From Lysobacteraceae bacterium PS02340 (GTDB lineage Bacteria > Pseudomonadota > Gammaproteobacteria > Xanthomonadales > Xanthomonadaceae): a DNA stretch of 59,706 nt. The translations under genes and the position numbers were made by a program. Shown here piece after piece: positions 27,303-36,642 of the stretch (its first letter is position 1; each line of letters begins with the position of its first letter). The DNA is taken from positions 1 through 59,706 of the forward strand of contig JASCOC010000018.1 in the NCBI GenBank assembly GCA_029959605.1. The letters run 5' to 3'. The notes beneath the pieces are model-generated. The model did not search any database. It was not told the origin of the DNA and saw only the letters and a program-made list of their open reading frames with translations.

Positions 27303-27925
27303 GGCTTCTTCTTTCCGAACTGTTGGGCGAGCACCTGGGCGAAGACCGGCGTCGGCTTCGCTTCGGGCACCGGCAGGGGCGTGTCGAGCGTGTGCAGCAC
27401 GCGGGTGCCGGTCGCGCCGGTGCCCACGAGCAGCTGGGTGTCGCCGACGGCGACCACCACCACGCGTTCGCGCGGGCCGAGCGACAGCGAACCGAGCACG
27501 CGGAGCGCCGGATTGCTGGCGCCGCCGATGCCCGGCATGCGCCGGGCGAACCAGCCCAGCGCCACGATCAGGCCCACGACGAGGACCAGTGCAAGGACCG
27601 CGCCACCGATGCTGCCGGCGCTGCTGGCCGGTGCGGCCGTCGTGGCGCTGCCGGGCAGCGCGACCTGCGCGGTCTTCTCGGTCGACGGACGGCCGAGCGG
27701 CTGCGCGACGGCGGGCGCGGCGGTGATCGCCTGCGCGCCGATCGCGGTCGCCGGCGCGGCAGGAGCGGGCATGTCGACGACGAAGGCATCGACGCCGAAT
27801 GCGGTCGCGGGTGCTGCGGGCGTTTCGACGGCCGCGTCGGCTGCGGACGCACCGCCGATCGCGACCGGTGCCTGCGCCGCGGCGAGCGTGGCGTGGGCGG
27901 CGAGGGCGCTGGTCATCGCGGTCAC
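27299..27925 (-). CDS. fliO: Flagellar biosynthesis protein FliO
   Basis: Up to 208 residues, with a GTG start at 27925 overlapping the fliN stop (GTGA). An ATG at 27916 would remove three residues. The N-terminal ~100 residues are Ala/Pro-rich. A single membrane helix (IGGAVLALVLVVGLIVALGWF) is followed by the conserved FliO cytoplasmic part (LRVLGSLSLGPRERVVVVAVGDTQLLVG). FliO stabilises assembly of the FliP ring. The N-terminal extension is longer than in enteric FliO (~120 residues). Confidence 0.9.
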   Translation of the reverse strand: MTAMTSALAAHATLAAAQAPVAIGGASAADAAVETPAAPATAFGVDAFVVDMPAPAAPATAIGAQAITAAPAVAQPLGRPSTEKTAQVALPGSATTAAPASSAGSIGGAVLALVLVVGLIVALGWFARRMPGIGGASNPALRVLGSLSLGPRERVVVVAVGDTQLLVGTGATGTRVLHTLDTPLPVPEAKPTPVFAQVLAQQFGKKKP

Positions 27926-28254
27926 TTCAGGCGCTTGATGCGCTCGGCCGGACTGACCACGTCGGTCAGGCGCACGCCGAAGCGGTCGTTGACGACGACG
28001 ACTTCGCCGTGCGCGATCAGCGTGCCGTTGACGTAGACATCCAGCGGCTCACCGGCCGCACGTTCCAGTTCGACCACGGCGCCCGGGGTGAGCTGCAGCA
28101 GGTTGCGGATCGGCATGCGGGTGCGGCCGACCTCGAGCGAAAGCTGCACCGGCACGTCGAGGATGACGTCGAGATTCAGATCGCCCGCGGGCGCGGCAGC
28201 GGCCTCGGCGGTCAGCGGATCGAACGCGGCGGTGGTGGCGGTGTCGGTGCTCAT
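27922..28254 (-). CDS. fliN: Flagellar motor switch protein FliN
   Basis: A 110-residue C-ring protein with the SpoA fold: LDVILDVPVQLSLEVGRTRM, LLQLTPGAVVELER, GEPLDVYVNGTLIAHGEVVV and VNDRFGVRLTDVV. It forms the lower C-ring with FliM and helps dock the FliH-FliI export ATPase. It overlaps fliM by four bases. Confidence 0.96.
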   Translation of the reverse strand: MSTDTATTAAFDPLTAEAAAAPAGDLNLDVILDVPVQLSLEVGRTRMPIRNLLQLTPGAVVELERAAGEPLDVYVNGTLIAHGEVVVVNDRFGVRLTDVVSPAERIKRLK

Positions 28255-29267
28255 GGGGTCGCGGCCTGGAACTCGTGGGAATCGTTGGACGGGATCACCT
28301 GCGGAAACTTCAGCTGGGTGACCTTCAATGCGTTGAAGCCGTTGTGGGTGCCGAATTCGCCTTCGAACATCGGCGTCGACTCGACCTCCATCTGCACGGG
28401 GCGTGCCAGCTCGATCGGGATCACGTCGCCGACTTTCAGTCGCGACAGTTCACGCAGGCTGATCTGGCGATGCGCCAGCGACACGCTGCACTCCAGCGCC
28501 GCGGCTTCGACGCCCGCGCGCAGGTGCCGCGCCCAGGTTTCGTCGGAATCGCTGCGCTGGCGGCGCGGGCCGGTGGCCTCGAGGTGGTCGCGCAGCGGTT
28601 CGAGCATCTTGTAGGGCAGGGCGACGTGCAGATCACCACCACCGCCGTCGAGCGCGATGCTGAAACGGCTGATGACGATGTGGTCGCGCGGATCGATCAG
28701 TTCGACCTGCAGCGGATTGCTCTCGGTGGCGGTGTGGGCGAATTCCAGCGCCTGCACGGGCAGCCAGGCGGTCGTCATGTCGGCGAACACCTGGCGCAGC
28801 ATCAGCTGCACGATGCGCTGCTCGGTCGGGGTGAACTCGCGCTCGGCGACCTTGGCCGGGAAGCGCCCGCCGCCGCCGAAGAAGTTGTCGACCACGGTGA
28901 ACACCAGCCGCGGCTCGAACACCACCAGCGCGTTGCCGCGCAGCGGCCGCGTCTGGATCACGTTGAGGTTCGCCGGCTGCGGCAGCGAGTGCATGTACTC
29001 GTCGAAACGCACCACGTCGACGCCGCGGATCGTGAGTTCGCACGAGCGCCGCAGCAGGTTGAACAGACCGACCTTGAAGGCCAGCGCGAAGCGTTCGTTG
29101 ACCGCGTCCAGACCCGGCAGGCGGCCCCGCACCACGCGGCCCTGGCGGGCGAAATCGTAGGGACGCACTTCGCCCGGCGCTGCCGGCGCATCGGTGCCCA
29201 CCGCGCCGCTGTCGACGCCGTGCAGCAGCGCGTCGATCTCGTCCTGCGACAGCAGCTCGTTGCTCAT
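28251..29267 (-). CDS. fliM: Flagellar motor switch protein FliM
   Basis: A 338-residue C-ring protein. The extreme N-terminus MSNELLSQDEIDALLHGVD includes the CheY-binding peptide (LSQDEIDALL). The middle domain has the GGG region NFFGGGGRFPAKV and the end is a SpoA domain. The presence of the CheY-binding peptide implies that chemotaxis genes exist elsewhere in the genome. ATG at 29267 is used because the preceding triplet at 29270 is GTG. It overlaps the fliL stop. Confidence 0.96.
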   Translation of the reverse strand: MSNELLSQDEIDALLHGVDSGAVGTDAPAAPGEVRPYDFARQGRVVRGRLPGLDAVNERFALAFKVGLFNLLRRSCELTIRGVDVVRFDEYMHSLPQPANLNVIQTRPLRGNALVVFEPRLVFTVVDNFFGGGGRFPAKVAEREFTPTEQRIVQLMLRQVFADMTTAWLPVQALEFAHTATESNPLQVELIDPRDHIVISRFSIALDGGGGDLHVALPYKMLEPLRDHLEATGPRRQRSDSDETWARHLRAGVEAAALECSVSLAHRQISLRELSRLKVGDVIPIELARPVQMEVESTPMFEGEFGTHNGFNALKVTQLKFPQVIPSNDSHEFQAATP

Positions 29268-29764
29268 CACTGCACGACCAGACTGGTGAAGATGACGGCC
29301 TCGGCCTTGTCCGGCTGGCCTTCCTCGCGCAGCAGCTTGCGCACTTCAGCCAGGCCCTGCTCCTGCAGGCGTTCCTTGCCGCTGCGCTGGCCGAGCTGCG
29401 CGGCGGTCTGCTGACCGAACAGCAGCAGCAGACGGTTGCGGATCGCCGGCGCCTGCGCCTCGATGGCCGCATGCGTCTTGGCATCGCGCGTCATTACCTG
29501 CACGTCGGCCTGCAGAAAGCGGGTCGCGTCGGTGTCGGCGAGATTGACGACGAAGGAGGGATCGAGCGCGAAGTAGGTCGCCGCGGCCTTGGCAGGCGTC
29601 GCCGCAGCAGCCGCTTCGCCTTCGGGCGCATGCGCTGGCGCGTTGTGCTGGGTCCACCACCAGCCACCGCCGGCACCACCGGCCAGCAGCACCACCGCGC
29701 CGATGATCAACGGCAGCTTGCTCTTCTTCTTGGGGGCGGACGGTTGGGCAGGGGCAGCGGACAC
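29267..29764 (-). CDS. fliL: Flagellar basal-body protein FliL
   Basis: A 165-residue inner-membrane protein with KKKSK, one helix (LPLIIGAVVLLAGGAGGGWWW) and a periplasmic stator-contacting domain (YFALDPSFVVNLADTDATRFLQADVQVMT). The start is the GTG at 29764 with CCGGAG upstream. The longer frame to a TTG at 29800 can be excluded because that triplet lies inside the -12 box of the sigma-54 promoter. It is first in the fliLMNOPQ block. Confidence 0.92.
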   Translation of the reverse strand: MSAAPAQPSAPKKKSKLPLIIGAVVLLAGGAGGGWWWTQHNAPAHAPEGEAAAAATPAKAAATYFALDPSFVVNLADTDATRFLQADVQVMTRDAKTHAAIEAQAPAIRNRLLLLFGQQTAAQLGQRSGKERLQEQGLAEVRKLLREEGQPDKAEAVIFTSLVVQ

Positions 29765-29796
29765 GGGACGACTCCGGAGATGGATGTCTACCGGAT

Positions 29797-29811
29797 GCAA
29801 GGCGTGTGCCG
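29797..29811 (-). promoter_or_regulatory. Sigma-54 promoter of fliLMNOPQ
   Basis: Minus strand CGGCACACGCCTTGCA: GG and GC are ten bases apart, with a perfect TTGCA -12 box. The expected start is near 29785, giving a 21-base leader that contains the CCGGAG ribosome-binding site of fliL. Confidence 0.85.
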
Positions 29812-29903
29812 GGGTGTTCGCGATGGGGTCGAGGCGACCGGTGCCGGAAAATCGGCGCGGGCGTGTATGGCTGTGGATCGCCCGGCTCGAGTTCTCGCGA
29901 TCC

Positions 29904-30022
29904 GACGGTTTGCCCCCACCCAGCCCTCCTCCGCACGCGGGGGAGGGTCAGGAATGTGCGAGCCCTCTGGATCAGACACTTCCCCCGCTCGCGGGGGAAG
30001 GCTGGGATGGGGGCAAACCGTC
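29904..30022. repeat. 119-bp inverted repeat between fliK and fliL
   Basis: GACGGTTTGCCCCC (29904-29917) is exactly complementary to GGGGGCAAACCGTC (30009-30022). Inside each arm is a CCCTCC...GGGGGAGGG-type palindrome, and the centre is ~30 unpaired bases. It is the same repeat family that surrounds the DUF559 gene at 53476-54110, here without any gene between the arms. Confidence 0.8.
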
Positions 30023-30054
30023 AGTCCACGCGATCAAGGACCGCGCGCGGAGAC

Positions 30055-31365
30055 TCAGGCGTACTCGTCCAGCAACCCGCGATTGCGCAGCACCGGCGCG
30101 GGCGTCGACGCAGCGACGTTCGCGCTCGCGCCCTCGTCGCCGAAGCCGGTACCGCTGACGCCGGATGCGCTCTGCCCCTGCGACTGCGGGGCGTTCTGCT
30201 GCCGCTGGCCGACATCGGCCTGGCCGAGTTGCAGGCCGTGCTGACCGAGCATCTCGCGCAGTTTCGGCAACGTCGCTTCCAGCGCCTGGCGCACGTCGGC
30301 GTTGGCACTGGCGAATTCGGCTGACACGCGGGTGCCGTCGAGCTGGATCTTGAGGTCGATGCGGCCGAGGTGTTCGGGATTGAGGCGGATCTCGGCATGA
30401 CCGAGTTTGTGCTCCGCGGCCCAGGCCACGCGCGCGCCAAAGTCGTCATCGAAGCCGGCTTCGAGGTCGGCGGGCATCTGCACCGGCGGCATCACTGTCG
30501 ACGGTGCGCTCGGGCCGCGGGTGGCGCCGTGCACGGCGAGCGGCATACCCGGCGGCAGCGATTCGAGGCCATCGATCACGGCGCCGTCGTCGCGTTCGAC
30601 CTCCTGTGGTGCGGCCAGCGCGATCTGCGCCGCGGTGGCGGCTGCGATCGGCGCGGCGACGGCCGCAGTCTCGCCCGAGCGCGGCATCGCAGGCAGTTCG
30701 GACAACAGCGACGACAGGTCGATCGCAGCTGCGCCTGCGCCCGCGTCGTGCATCGCGCCGGGCGCTGCGCTCGTGCCCGGCATTGCCTGCGCGGGCAGCG
30801 AAACCAGCGCCGGCGCTGCAGGCGCGCGCATACCGGCGAGCAGATCGGCGGCGTCGGTTGCAGGCGTCGGCGCGGCGGGCGCGGTCGGCGGCGCGAGCCC
30901 CGACAGCAGCGCGAACATCTGCTGCGACAGCGCGTCGTCGGGCGATGTGGTGACGGCGGTGTCGCGCTCGCCGGCGGCCGGCAGTGTCGGCAGCAGCGCG
31001 GCGGCGTCGGCGGGCAACGTGCGCAGCGCGGGATCGATCGCGGCGCCCTCCGCCGGCACGACCAGATGCGCATCGAGCCGCGCCTCGATCGGCGTCGCGT
31101 GTCGCGTCGTCGGCACACCGGGTTGCATGAGCGGCGACGGGCCGCCGGCGGTCAGCATCGGGTTCATGGGGGCATTCGGGTCGACGGGAACGGGGCGCGT
31201 GGTCGGCGCATCACCGCCCATCTGCAGGGCGGCTGCGAGATCGGCCGCGACGCGTGCGAAATCGGTGCCGATCGCGTCCGGCGCGACGCCGGTACGTGCG
31301 GGCGTTGCAGTCGCGGCGGCCGCTGGCGTCGCGGCGAAGAGATGCAGGGGCGACGAGCCGCTCAT
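30055..31365 (-). CDS. fliK: Flagellar hook-length control protein FliK
   Basis: A 436-residue protein, mostly Ala/Pro/Asp-rich and disordered as expected for the molecular ruler. The conserved C-terminal FliK domain has AEIRLNPEHLGRIDLKIQLDGTRVSAEF and LPKLREMLGQHGLQLGQADV. It measures the hook and triggers the FlhB specificity switch. The ATG overlaps the fliJ stop by four bases. Confidence 0.93.
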   Translation of the reverse strand: MSGSSPLHLFAATPAAAATATPARTGVAPDAIGTDFARVAADLAAALQMGGDAPTTRPVPVDPNAPMNPMLTAGGPSPLMQPGVPTTRHATPIEARLDAHLVVPAEGAAIDPALRTLPADAAALLPTLPAAGERDTAVTTSPDDALSQQMFALLSGLAPPTAPAAPTPATDAADLLAGMRAPAAPALVSLPAQAMPGTSAAPGAMHDAGAGAAAIDLSSLLSELPAMPRSGETAAVAAPIAAATAAQIALAAPQEVERDDGAVIDGLESLPPGMPLAVHGATRGPSAPSTVMPPVQMPADLEAGFDDDFGARVAWAAEHKLGHAEIRLNPEHLGRIDLKIQLDGTRVSAEFASANADVRQALEATLPKLREMLGQHGLQLGQADVGQRQQNAPQSQGQSASGVSGTGFGDEGASANVAASTPAPVLRNRGLLDEYA

Positions 31366-31808
31366 GCCACGTCCTCCGCGGTCGCGGCGTTGCGCGGGCG
31401 GCGGCCGCCGATCTCGTCGAGCTCGCGCTGGGCCTTGGCCTGCTCGACCTTGGCTTCCTGCGCGCGGTAACTGTCGGCGAGCTTTTCCAGCACCAGCGTT
31501 TCGCGGCTGGCGAGCATCAGGCGCGCGCGTTCGACGTCACTGACCTGGCGGCTGTGATCGACGATGCCGGCCTGCTGCACGACCGCGGCATTGAGGCGCT
31601 CGCGGAACGCCATGCGATTGACCAGCAGCGCCGGCGAGATGCTGACTGAACCCGGCGACGCGGCGTACTCGTCGGCGTAGCGGCGCAGCGCTTCGAGGCG
31701 ATCCTGTTGCTCGCGCACCACTTTCTCGCGCTCGGCGACGCGGCGCGCGGCCTCGTCCTGGCGCTGTTGCACCACCTTGATCAGCGGGTCGAGTCGTTGC
31801 GAACGCAT
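31362..31808 (-). CDS. fliJ: Flagellar export chaperone FliJ
   Basis: A 148-residue all-helical coiled coil (RLDPLIKVVQQRQDEAARRVAEREKVV and following heptads), typical in length for FliJ. It activates the FliI ATPase and escorts chaperones. The start at 31808 (MRSQRLDPL) is the family start. Upstream frame extension runs antisense over fliI and is ignored. It is five bases after fliI. Confidence 0.92.
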   Translation of the reverse strand: MRSQRLDPLIKVVQQRQDEAARRVAEREKVVREQQDRLEALRRYADEYAASPGSVSISPALLVNRMAFRERLNAAVVQQAGIVDHSRQVSDVERARLMLASRETLVLEKLADSYRAQEAKVEQAKAQRELDEIGGRRPRNAATAEDVA

Positions 31809-31813
31809 GGTGA

Positions 31814-33256
31814 TCAGGTCCCGTGGGTCGGGTTGAGCGGGAAGGGTTGACCGGCGGCGTCGTCGAGCAGGCGCGCGAGTGCGTCGCGGCTGGCCGGCAC
31901 GTCGGCGGATTCGCGCACGTCCTGGCCGAGGAAGTGCTGGATCGCGGGCCAGCGCTGCAGGGCTTCGTCGACGACCGGATCGCTGCCGCGCTGGTAGGCA
32001 CCGATCGCGATCAGATCGCGCTGCGCGCCGTGCGCCGCCATCAGGCGCTTGAGCTTGCGGATGCGCTCGCGCCACGGTGCGTCGGTGATGTCCTGCATCA
32101 CGCGGCTGACCGACTGTTCGATGTCGATCGCCGGATACTGGCCGGACTCGGCGATGCGACGCGTCAGCACGATGTGGCCGTCGAGGATCGCGCGCGAGGC
32201 GTCGGCGATCGGCTCCTGCTGGTCGTCGCCTTCGGTGAGCACGGTGTAGAAAGCGGTGATCGAGCCGTGCCCGTCGGCGCCCATGCCGGCGCGTTCGACG
32301 AGGGCAGGCAATTTGGCGAACACGCTCGGCGGATAACCGCGCGTGGTCGGCGGCTCGCCGACCGACAGGCCGATCTCGCGCTGCGCCTGGGCGAATCGCG
32401 TCAGCGAATCCATCAGCAGCAGCACGTCGAGACCCTGGTCGCGATACCACTCGGCGATCGCGGTCGCCCGCAACGCACCGTGCAGGCGCGCGAGCGGCGG
32501 CCGGTCGGCGGGTGCGGCGACGACGACGGCGCGGCGCAGGCCTTCTTCGCCGAGTGTGGCCTCGACGAAATCGCGCACTTCGCGGCCTCGTTCGCCGATC
32601 AGGCCGACGACGATGACGTCGGCCTGGGTGAAGCGGGTCATCATGCCGAGCAGCGTGGATTTACCGACGCCGGAGCCGGCGAACAGGCCGACGCGCTGGC
32701 CGCGACCGATCGGCAGCATCGCGTTGATCGCGCGCACGCCGACGTCGAGCGATTCCTCGATCGGCTGGCGCGACAGCGGATTAATCGGCGTGCCGGCGAG
32801 CGGCACGTAGCTCTCGGCGCGGATCTGACCCTTGCCGTCCAGTGGTTCGCCATCGTTGTCGATAACACGGCCGAGCAGGCCTTCGCCGACCGCGACCTCG
32901 CCCTTGCGCCGCGTGCTGAGCACGCGCGCGTTCGGCAGCAGGCCCTGCAGATCGCCGGTGGGCATCAGGAAGGTGCGGTCGCCGGAGAAACCGACGACTT
33001 CGGTATCGACCCAGCGGTCGCCGGACGTGGCGACGCGGCAGCGCGAACCCAGCGGCGCCGTGCAACCGGAGGCTTCGAGCGTCAGCCCGACCGCGCGACG
33101 CAGCACGCCTTCGCGCACCAGGCCGCGATGTTCGACATCGGGCGCTGCGCCGCGCAGCCGTTCGGCCAGGCGCAGACTGCGCGCGCCGTGCCAGCCGGCG
33201 AGCGTGTCGTCGTGCGCGGCGATCGCCGTCGCCTGCATCGCCGGGCTCATCATCAT
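31814..33256 (-). CDS. fliI: Flagellum-specific export ATPase FliI
   Basis: A 480-residue F1-beta-like ATPase. Walker A is GLFAGSGVGKSTLLGMM, with the catalytic region LIGERGREVRDFVEATLG and Walker B-type LLLMDSLTRFAQAQREI. It energises export together with FliH and FliJ. ATG at 33256 overlaps the fliH stop. Three ATG codons occur in a row, and the first fits the overlap. Confidence 0.97.
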   Translation of the reverse strand: MMMSPAMQATAIAAHDDTLAGWHGARSLRLAERLRGAAPDVEHRGLVREGVLRRAVGLTLEASGCTAPLGSRCRVATSGDRWVDTEVVGFSGDRTFLMPTGDLQGLLPNARVLSTRRKGEVAVGEGLLGRVIDNDGEPLDGKGQIRAESYVPLAGTPINPLSRQPIEESLDVGVRAINAMLPIGRGQRVGLFAGSGVGKSTLLGMMTRFTQADVIVVGLIGERGREVRDFVEATLGEEGLRRAVVVAAPADRPPLARLHGALRATAIAEWYRDQGLDVLLLMDSLTRFAQAQREIGLSVGEPPTTRGYPPSVFAKLPALVERAGMGADGHGSITAFYTVLTEGDDQQEPIADASRAILDGHIVLTRRIAESGQYPAIDIEQSVSRVMQDITDAPWRERIRKLKRLMAAHGAQRDLIAIGAYQRGSDPVVDEALQRWPAIQHFLGQDVRESADVPASRDALARLLDDAAGQPFPLNPTHGT

Positions 33257-33849
33257 GGCGCGTCGCCTTCGTCGGCCTGCAGCGTGTCGAGCACCGCCTG
33301 CATGCGCGCGGCGACGGTGCCGTCGATGCGCACGCCTTCGCTGTGCAGACGCAGTTCGCCGCGGCCGAGCGACGGATCGGGTGTCACGCGCACGCCGGCG
33401 AGACCGGACAGATGCGGCGCGAGCACGTTGAAGTCATCGGGCTGCAGACGCAGTTCGATCTCGCGCGTGGCGCTGCCGACCGCGTCGAGCGCTTCGCGCA
33501 CCAGATCGGCGAGCAGGGTGGGATCGGCGGCATAGGCGCGACCGACCAGCGCGCCGGCGATGCGCACGGCGAGGTCCGACAGCGCATCGGTGACTTCGCC
33601 GTCCAGCCGCGCGAGCGGACGGGTGAAGCCGTCGAGCACGCCCTGCAGCTGCGCGATGCGGCGCTGGATTTCGGCTTCGCCCGCAGCGAGACCGGTGGCA
33701 AAACCGGCCGCGTGGCCGTCCTGCTGCGCGGCTTCGCGCAGCGCTTCGATCTCGGCGGCGGTCGGCGGGCGCGGCACGTCGGCGACGCGCGGCACGGCGC
33801 GCGGCGCTTCGCCGAAACCCGGTGCGATCCAGCGCTCGGCGTTGTCCAT
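33253..33849 (-). CDS. fliH: Flagellar export ATPase regulator FliH
   Basis: A 198-residue protein with a Gly/Ala-rich central helix (AAQQDGHAAGFATGLAAGEAEIQRRIAQLQ) carrying the GxxxG spacing typical of FliH, and a C-terminal domain VRVTPDPSLGRGELRLHSEG. It links FliI to the C-ring. Its N-terminus keeps Trp and aromatic residues (NAERWIAPGFGE), the FliN/FlhA-binding feature. Confidence 0.92.
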   Translation of the reverse strand: MDNAERWIAPGFGEAPRAVPRVADVPRPPTAAEIEALREAAQQDGHAAGFATGLAAGEAEIQRRIAQLQGVLDGFTRPLARLDGEVTDALSDLAVRIAGALVGRAYAADPTLLADLVREALDAVGSATREIELRLQPDDFNVLAPHLSGLAGVRVTPDPSLGRGELRLHSEGVRIDGTVAARMQAVLDTLQADEGDAP

Positions 33850-33866
33850 GTTGATCGCGACGGCGT

Positions 33867-34874
33867 TCAGACGAAGTCCTCCGAACGGGTCTGCAGCGTG
33901 ATGTCACCGGACTCGGCCATCTTGCGCACCTGCGCGAGGATTTCCTTCTGCGCGGCTTCCACTTCGGCCAGGCGCACCGGGCCGCGCGATTCCATGTCGT
34001 CGATCAGGATCTCGGCCGCGCGCTGCGACATGTTCCCGGTGACCTTGGTGCGCACGCGCGGATCGGCGCCGCGCAGCGCGAGCGCCAGCGTGTCGGAGGA
34101 CACCTCGCGCAGGATCGCCTGCATCGTGCGGTCTTCCATCGTCGCCAGATTGTCGAAGGTGAACATCAGATCGCGGATCTCGTCGCCCAGCGCGCCGTCG
34201 GCCTCGCTGATCGACTGCAGCAGCGCTTCGTCGCTGCCCGCGTCCATGAAGTTGAGAATGCTGGCCGCGACCTTGGCGCCGCCGACGACCGCGGGCTTCG
34301 CGGTCTGGGTGCCGGAGAACTGGCGCGCCATCACGTCGTTGAGTTCGGTGAGCGCGTGCGCGGGAATGGTGTCGAGCGTGGCCACGCGCATCAGCACGTC
34401 GCCGCGCAGCGATTCGGGCAGGCACTTGAGCACTTCGGCGCCCTGGTCGCCGTCGAGATGCGCGAGCACGATCGCGATGATCTGCGGATGCTCGTGACGC
34501 ACGAGATCGGCGATCGCCTTGGGCTCCATCCACTTCAGCGCGTCGAGGCCGGGCGTGTTCTGGCCGGTCAGGATGCGGTCGATGACGCCGCTGGCGCGTT
34601 CTTCGCCGAGCGCCTGCATCAGCACCGCGCGCACGTACTCGTCGGCGCCGTCGCCGATCTTGGCCGGTTGGGTGATGACGTCGGCGAACTCGCCGATCAC
34701 GCGCTCGACGGTGCGGTGCGAGATGTCGCCGACGGTCGCCATCGCCACGCCGAGTTTCTGCACGTCCTTGGCGTCCATGTGGCGCAGGACTTCGGCGGCC
34801 TGCGCCTCGCCGAGCGAGAGCAGCACGACGGCGGCGCGCTGGGTGCCGCTCAGGGAGTCGGGTGCATCAGCCAT
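33867..34874 (-). CDS. fliG: Flagellar motor switch protein FliG
   Basis: A 335-residue C-ring protein with the EHPQ motif in VRHEHPQIIAIVLAHLD. The C-terminal torque domain has FTFDNLATMEDRTMQAILREV and the charged DDMESRGPVRLAEVEAAQKEI. It contacts FliF, FliM and the stator. It overlaps fliF by eight bases. Confidence 0.96.
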   Translation of the reverse strand: MADAPDSLSGTQRAAVVLLSLGEAQAAEVLRHMDAKDVQKLGVAMATVGDISHRTVERVIGEFADVITQPAKIGDGADEYVRAVLMQALGEERASGVIDRILTGQNTPGLDALKWMEPKAIADLVRHEHPQIIAIVLAHLDGDQGAEVLKCLPESLRGDVLMRVATLDTIPAHALTELNDVMARQFSGTQTAKPAVVGGAKVAASILNFMDAGSDEALLQSISEADGALGDEIRDLMFTFDNLATMEDRTMQAILREVSSDTLALALRGADPRVRTKVTGNMSQRAAEILIDDMESRGPVRLAEVEAAQKEILAQVRKMAESGDITLQTRSEDFV

Positions 34875-36576
34875 CGGAAGCCACCATCTCGCGCACGACC
34901 TGGGCCACGCGCTTGGGATCGGCGCTCGCCGCGTCGCGCGCGGTCTGCAGGTTCTGGTCGAAGCCCGGCGCCGGCGGCAGGGCCGGCTTCGGGGAATAGG
35001 CGGGCGAGAGCTTGACCGGCACGTCGTCGTCGTCGACGACTTCGGCGGTCACGGTGCCGAGGTTGTTGCTGCCGGCGACTGCGCCCGCGGGCACGAGTTC
35101 GTTGCCGGCCGCGCGTTGCCGCGTGCCGATCAGCTGGCGGAAGGCGGGACGCAGCACGAACACGATCACCAGCAGCACGGCGAGGCCGCCGAGCACCATG
35201 CGCGCGATCTGCAGCATCTGCGGGTCCTGCCAGATCGGCGGGCCGGCCGGCGTTTCGATCGTCTCGCGGGCGAACGGTGCGTTGACCACCGACACCGCGT
35301 CGCCGCGCTGCGCATCGAAGCCGATCGCCTGCTGCACCAGGGTTTCGATGCGGGTGATCTCGGCTTCGTTGAGCGGACGCGCTTCGCCGGCCGCACCGTC
35401 GGCGCCGGGTGCGCCGGCGACGTTGTCGACCAGCACCGCGGCGGTGACGCGACGGATGCGCGGCACGGCCTGGCGGGTATGGGTGAGCGTGCGGTCGATC
35501 TCGTAGTTGCGCGTCGAGCTGCGGCTGCCCGGACCGGTGGCCGTCGCCTGGGCGGTCTGCGCCTGCGGGTTCGCCGGATCGGTGGTGTTGGCGGCGTTGG
35601 GCGTATTGGCGACGGCGCCCGGAACGCCCTGCGCGGGCGCGGCCGCGCCGAGGTTGCCGCTTTCCGACAGCTGCTCGCTGCGCACAATCGCCGCCTGCGG
35701 GCCGTAGGTTTCGCTGGCCTGCTCGGTGGTCGCGAAGTCCATGTCCACACTGACCTTGGCGCTGACGCGGCCCGGGCCGGTCATCGGCGCCAGCAGTTCC
35801 TCGATGCGCTGCACGTACAGCGCTTCCTGGCGGCGCTGCTGTTCGAACTGCTTGCCGGTGATCGCCTCGGCGCTGTCGGGATCCGGGCTCGAGAGCAGCC
35901 GGCCGAACTGGTCGACGACGGTCACGCGCTCGGGCGAGAGGTCCGGCACGCTGGACGCGACCAGGCGCTCGACCGCGTCGATCTGGCTCTGCTCCAGCGC
36001 CTGGCCCGAATGCAGCTGCAGCACGACCGACGCGCTGGCCGGCTCGTTCTGTCGGGTGAAGGCGGACGGCTTGGGAATCGCGAGATGCACGCGCGCTTCG
36101 CGCACCGGGCGCAGGTTGGAAATGGTGCGTGCGAGTTCGATCTCCATCGCGTGCTGGTAGCGCGCGTTCTCGACGAACTGGCTGGTGCCGAAGCCCTGGT
36201 CGCCCTGCAGCGATTCGAAACCGGCCGGACCGGCAGCCGTCAGACCGGCCGAGGCCAGCGCCATGCGTGCGGCACCGGCCTGGTCGGCGGGCACCGACAG
36301 GCCGCCGGTCGCCGCGTCGAGACGCACCGGAATCTGCGCGCTGCGCAGCGTGTCGGCGGCCTGGCTGGTCGACTTGGCGTCGAGGCCGGCGGAGACCATC
36401 ACGAAGTCCGGCTTCTGGGTCCAGACGAACAGCCACAGGCCCAGCGCGATCGTCGCCGCGACCAGCAGGAACAGACCCGCCTGGCGCACGACCGGAATGT
36501 CCTGGAAACGGCCGAGGTCGCGCAGCGCGGCAGCGGCCTTCGGAAGTCCTGAGTTGGGAACGGGGACGGCGCTCAT
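34867..36576 (-). CDS. fliF: Flagellar MS-ring protein FliF
   Basis: A 569-residue MS-ring protein. There are two membrane helices (near residue 30, PVVRQAGLFLLVAATIALGLW, and near 460, ARMVLGGLAVLLVIVFVLRP). Ring-building motifs lie between them, for example ALASAGLTAAGPAGFE and RVHLAIPKPSAFTRQNEPASASV. The FliG-binding tail ends DPKRVAQVVREMVASDG. It is standard in length and follows fliE. Confidence 0.96.
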   Translation of the reverse strand: MSAVPVPNSGLPKAAAALRDLGRFQDIPVVRQAGLFLLVAATIALGLWLFVWTQKPDFVMVSAGLDAKSTSQAADTLRSAQIPVRLDAATGGLSVPADQAGAARMALASAGLTAAGPAGFESLQGDQGFGTSQFVENARYQHAMEIELARTISNLRPVREARVHLAIPKPSAFTRQNEPASASVVLQLHSGQALEQSQIDAVERLVASSVPDLSPERVTVVDQFGRLLSSPDPDSAEAITGKQFEQQRRQEALYVQRIEELLAPMTGPGRVSAKVSVDMDFATTEQASETYGPQAAIVRSEQLSESGNLGAAAPAQGVPGAVANTPNAANTTDPANPQAQTAQATATGPGSRSSTRNYEIDRTLTHTRQAVPRIRRVTAAVLVDNVAGAPGADGAAGEARPLNEAEITRIETLVQQAIGFDAQRGDAVSVVNAPFARETIETPAGPPIWQDPQMLQIARMVLGGLAVLLVIVFVLRPAFRQLIGTRQRAAGNELVPAGAVAGSNNLGTVTAEVVDDDDVPVKLSPAYSPKPALPPAPGFDQNLQTARDAASADPKRVAQVVREMVASDG

Positions 36577-36642
36577 GGGCGAGGATTCGGCAGTCGGAAA
36601 CGAAGGTGGAAGAGCGGGGCGGAGCGGTCAGGCGTGTCGCAC

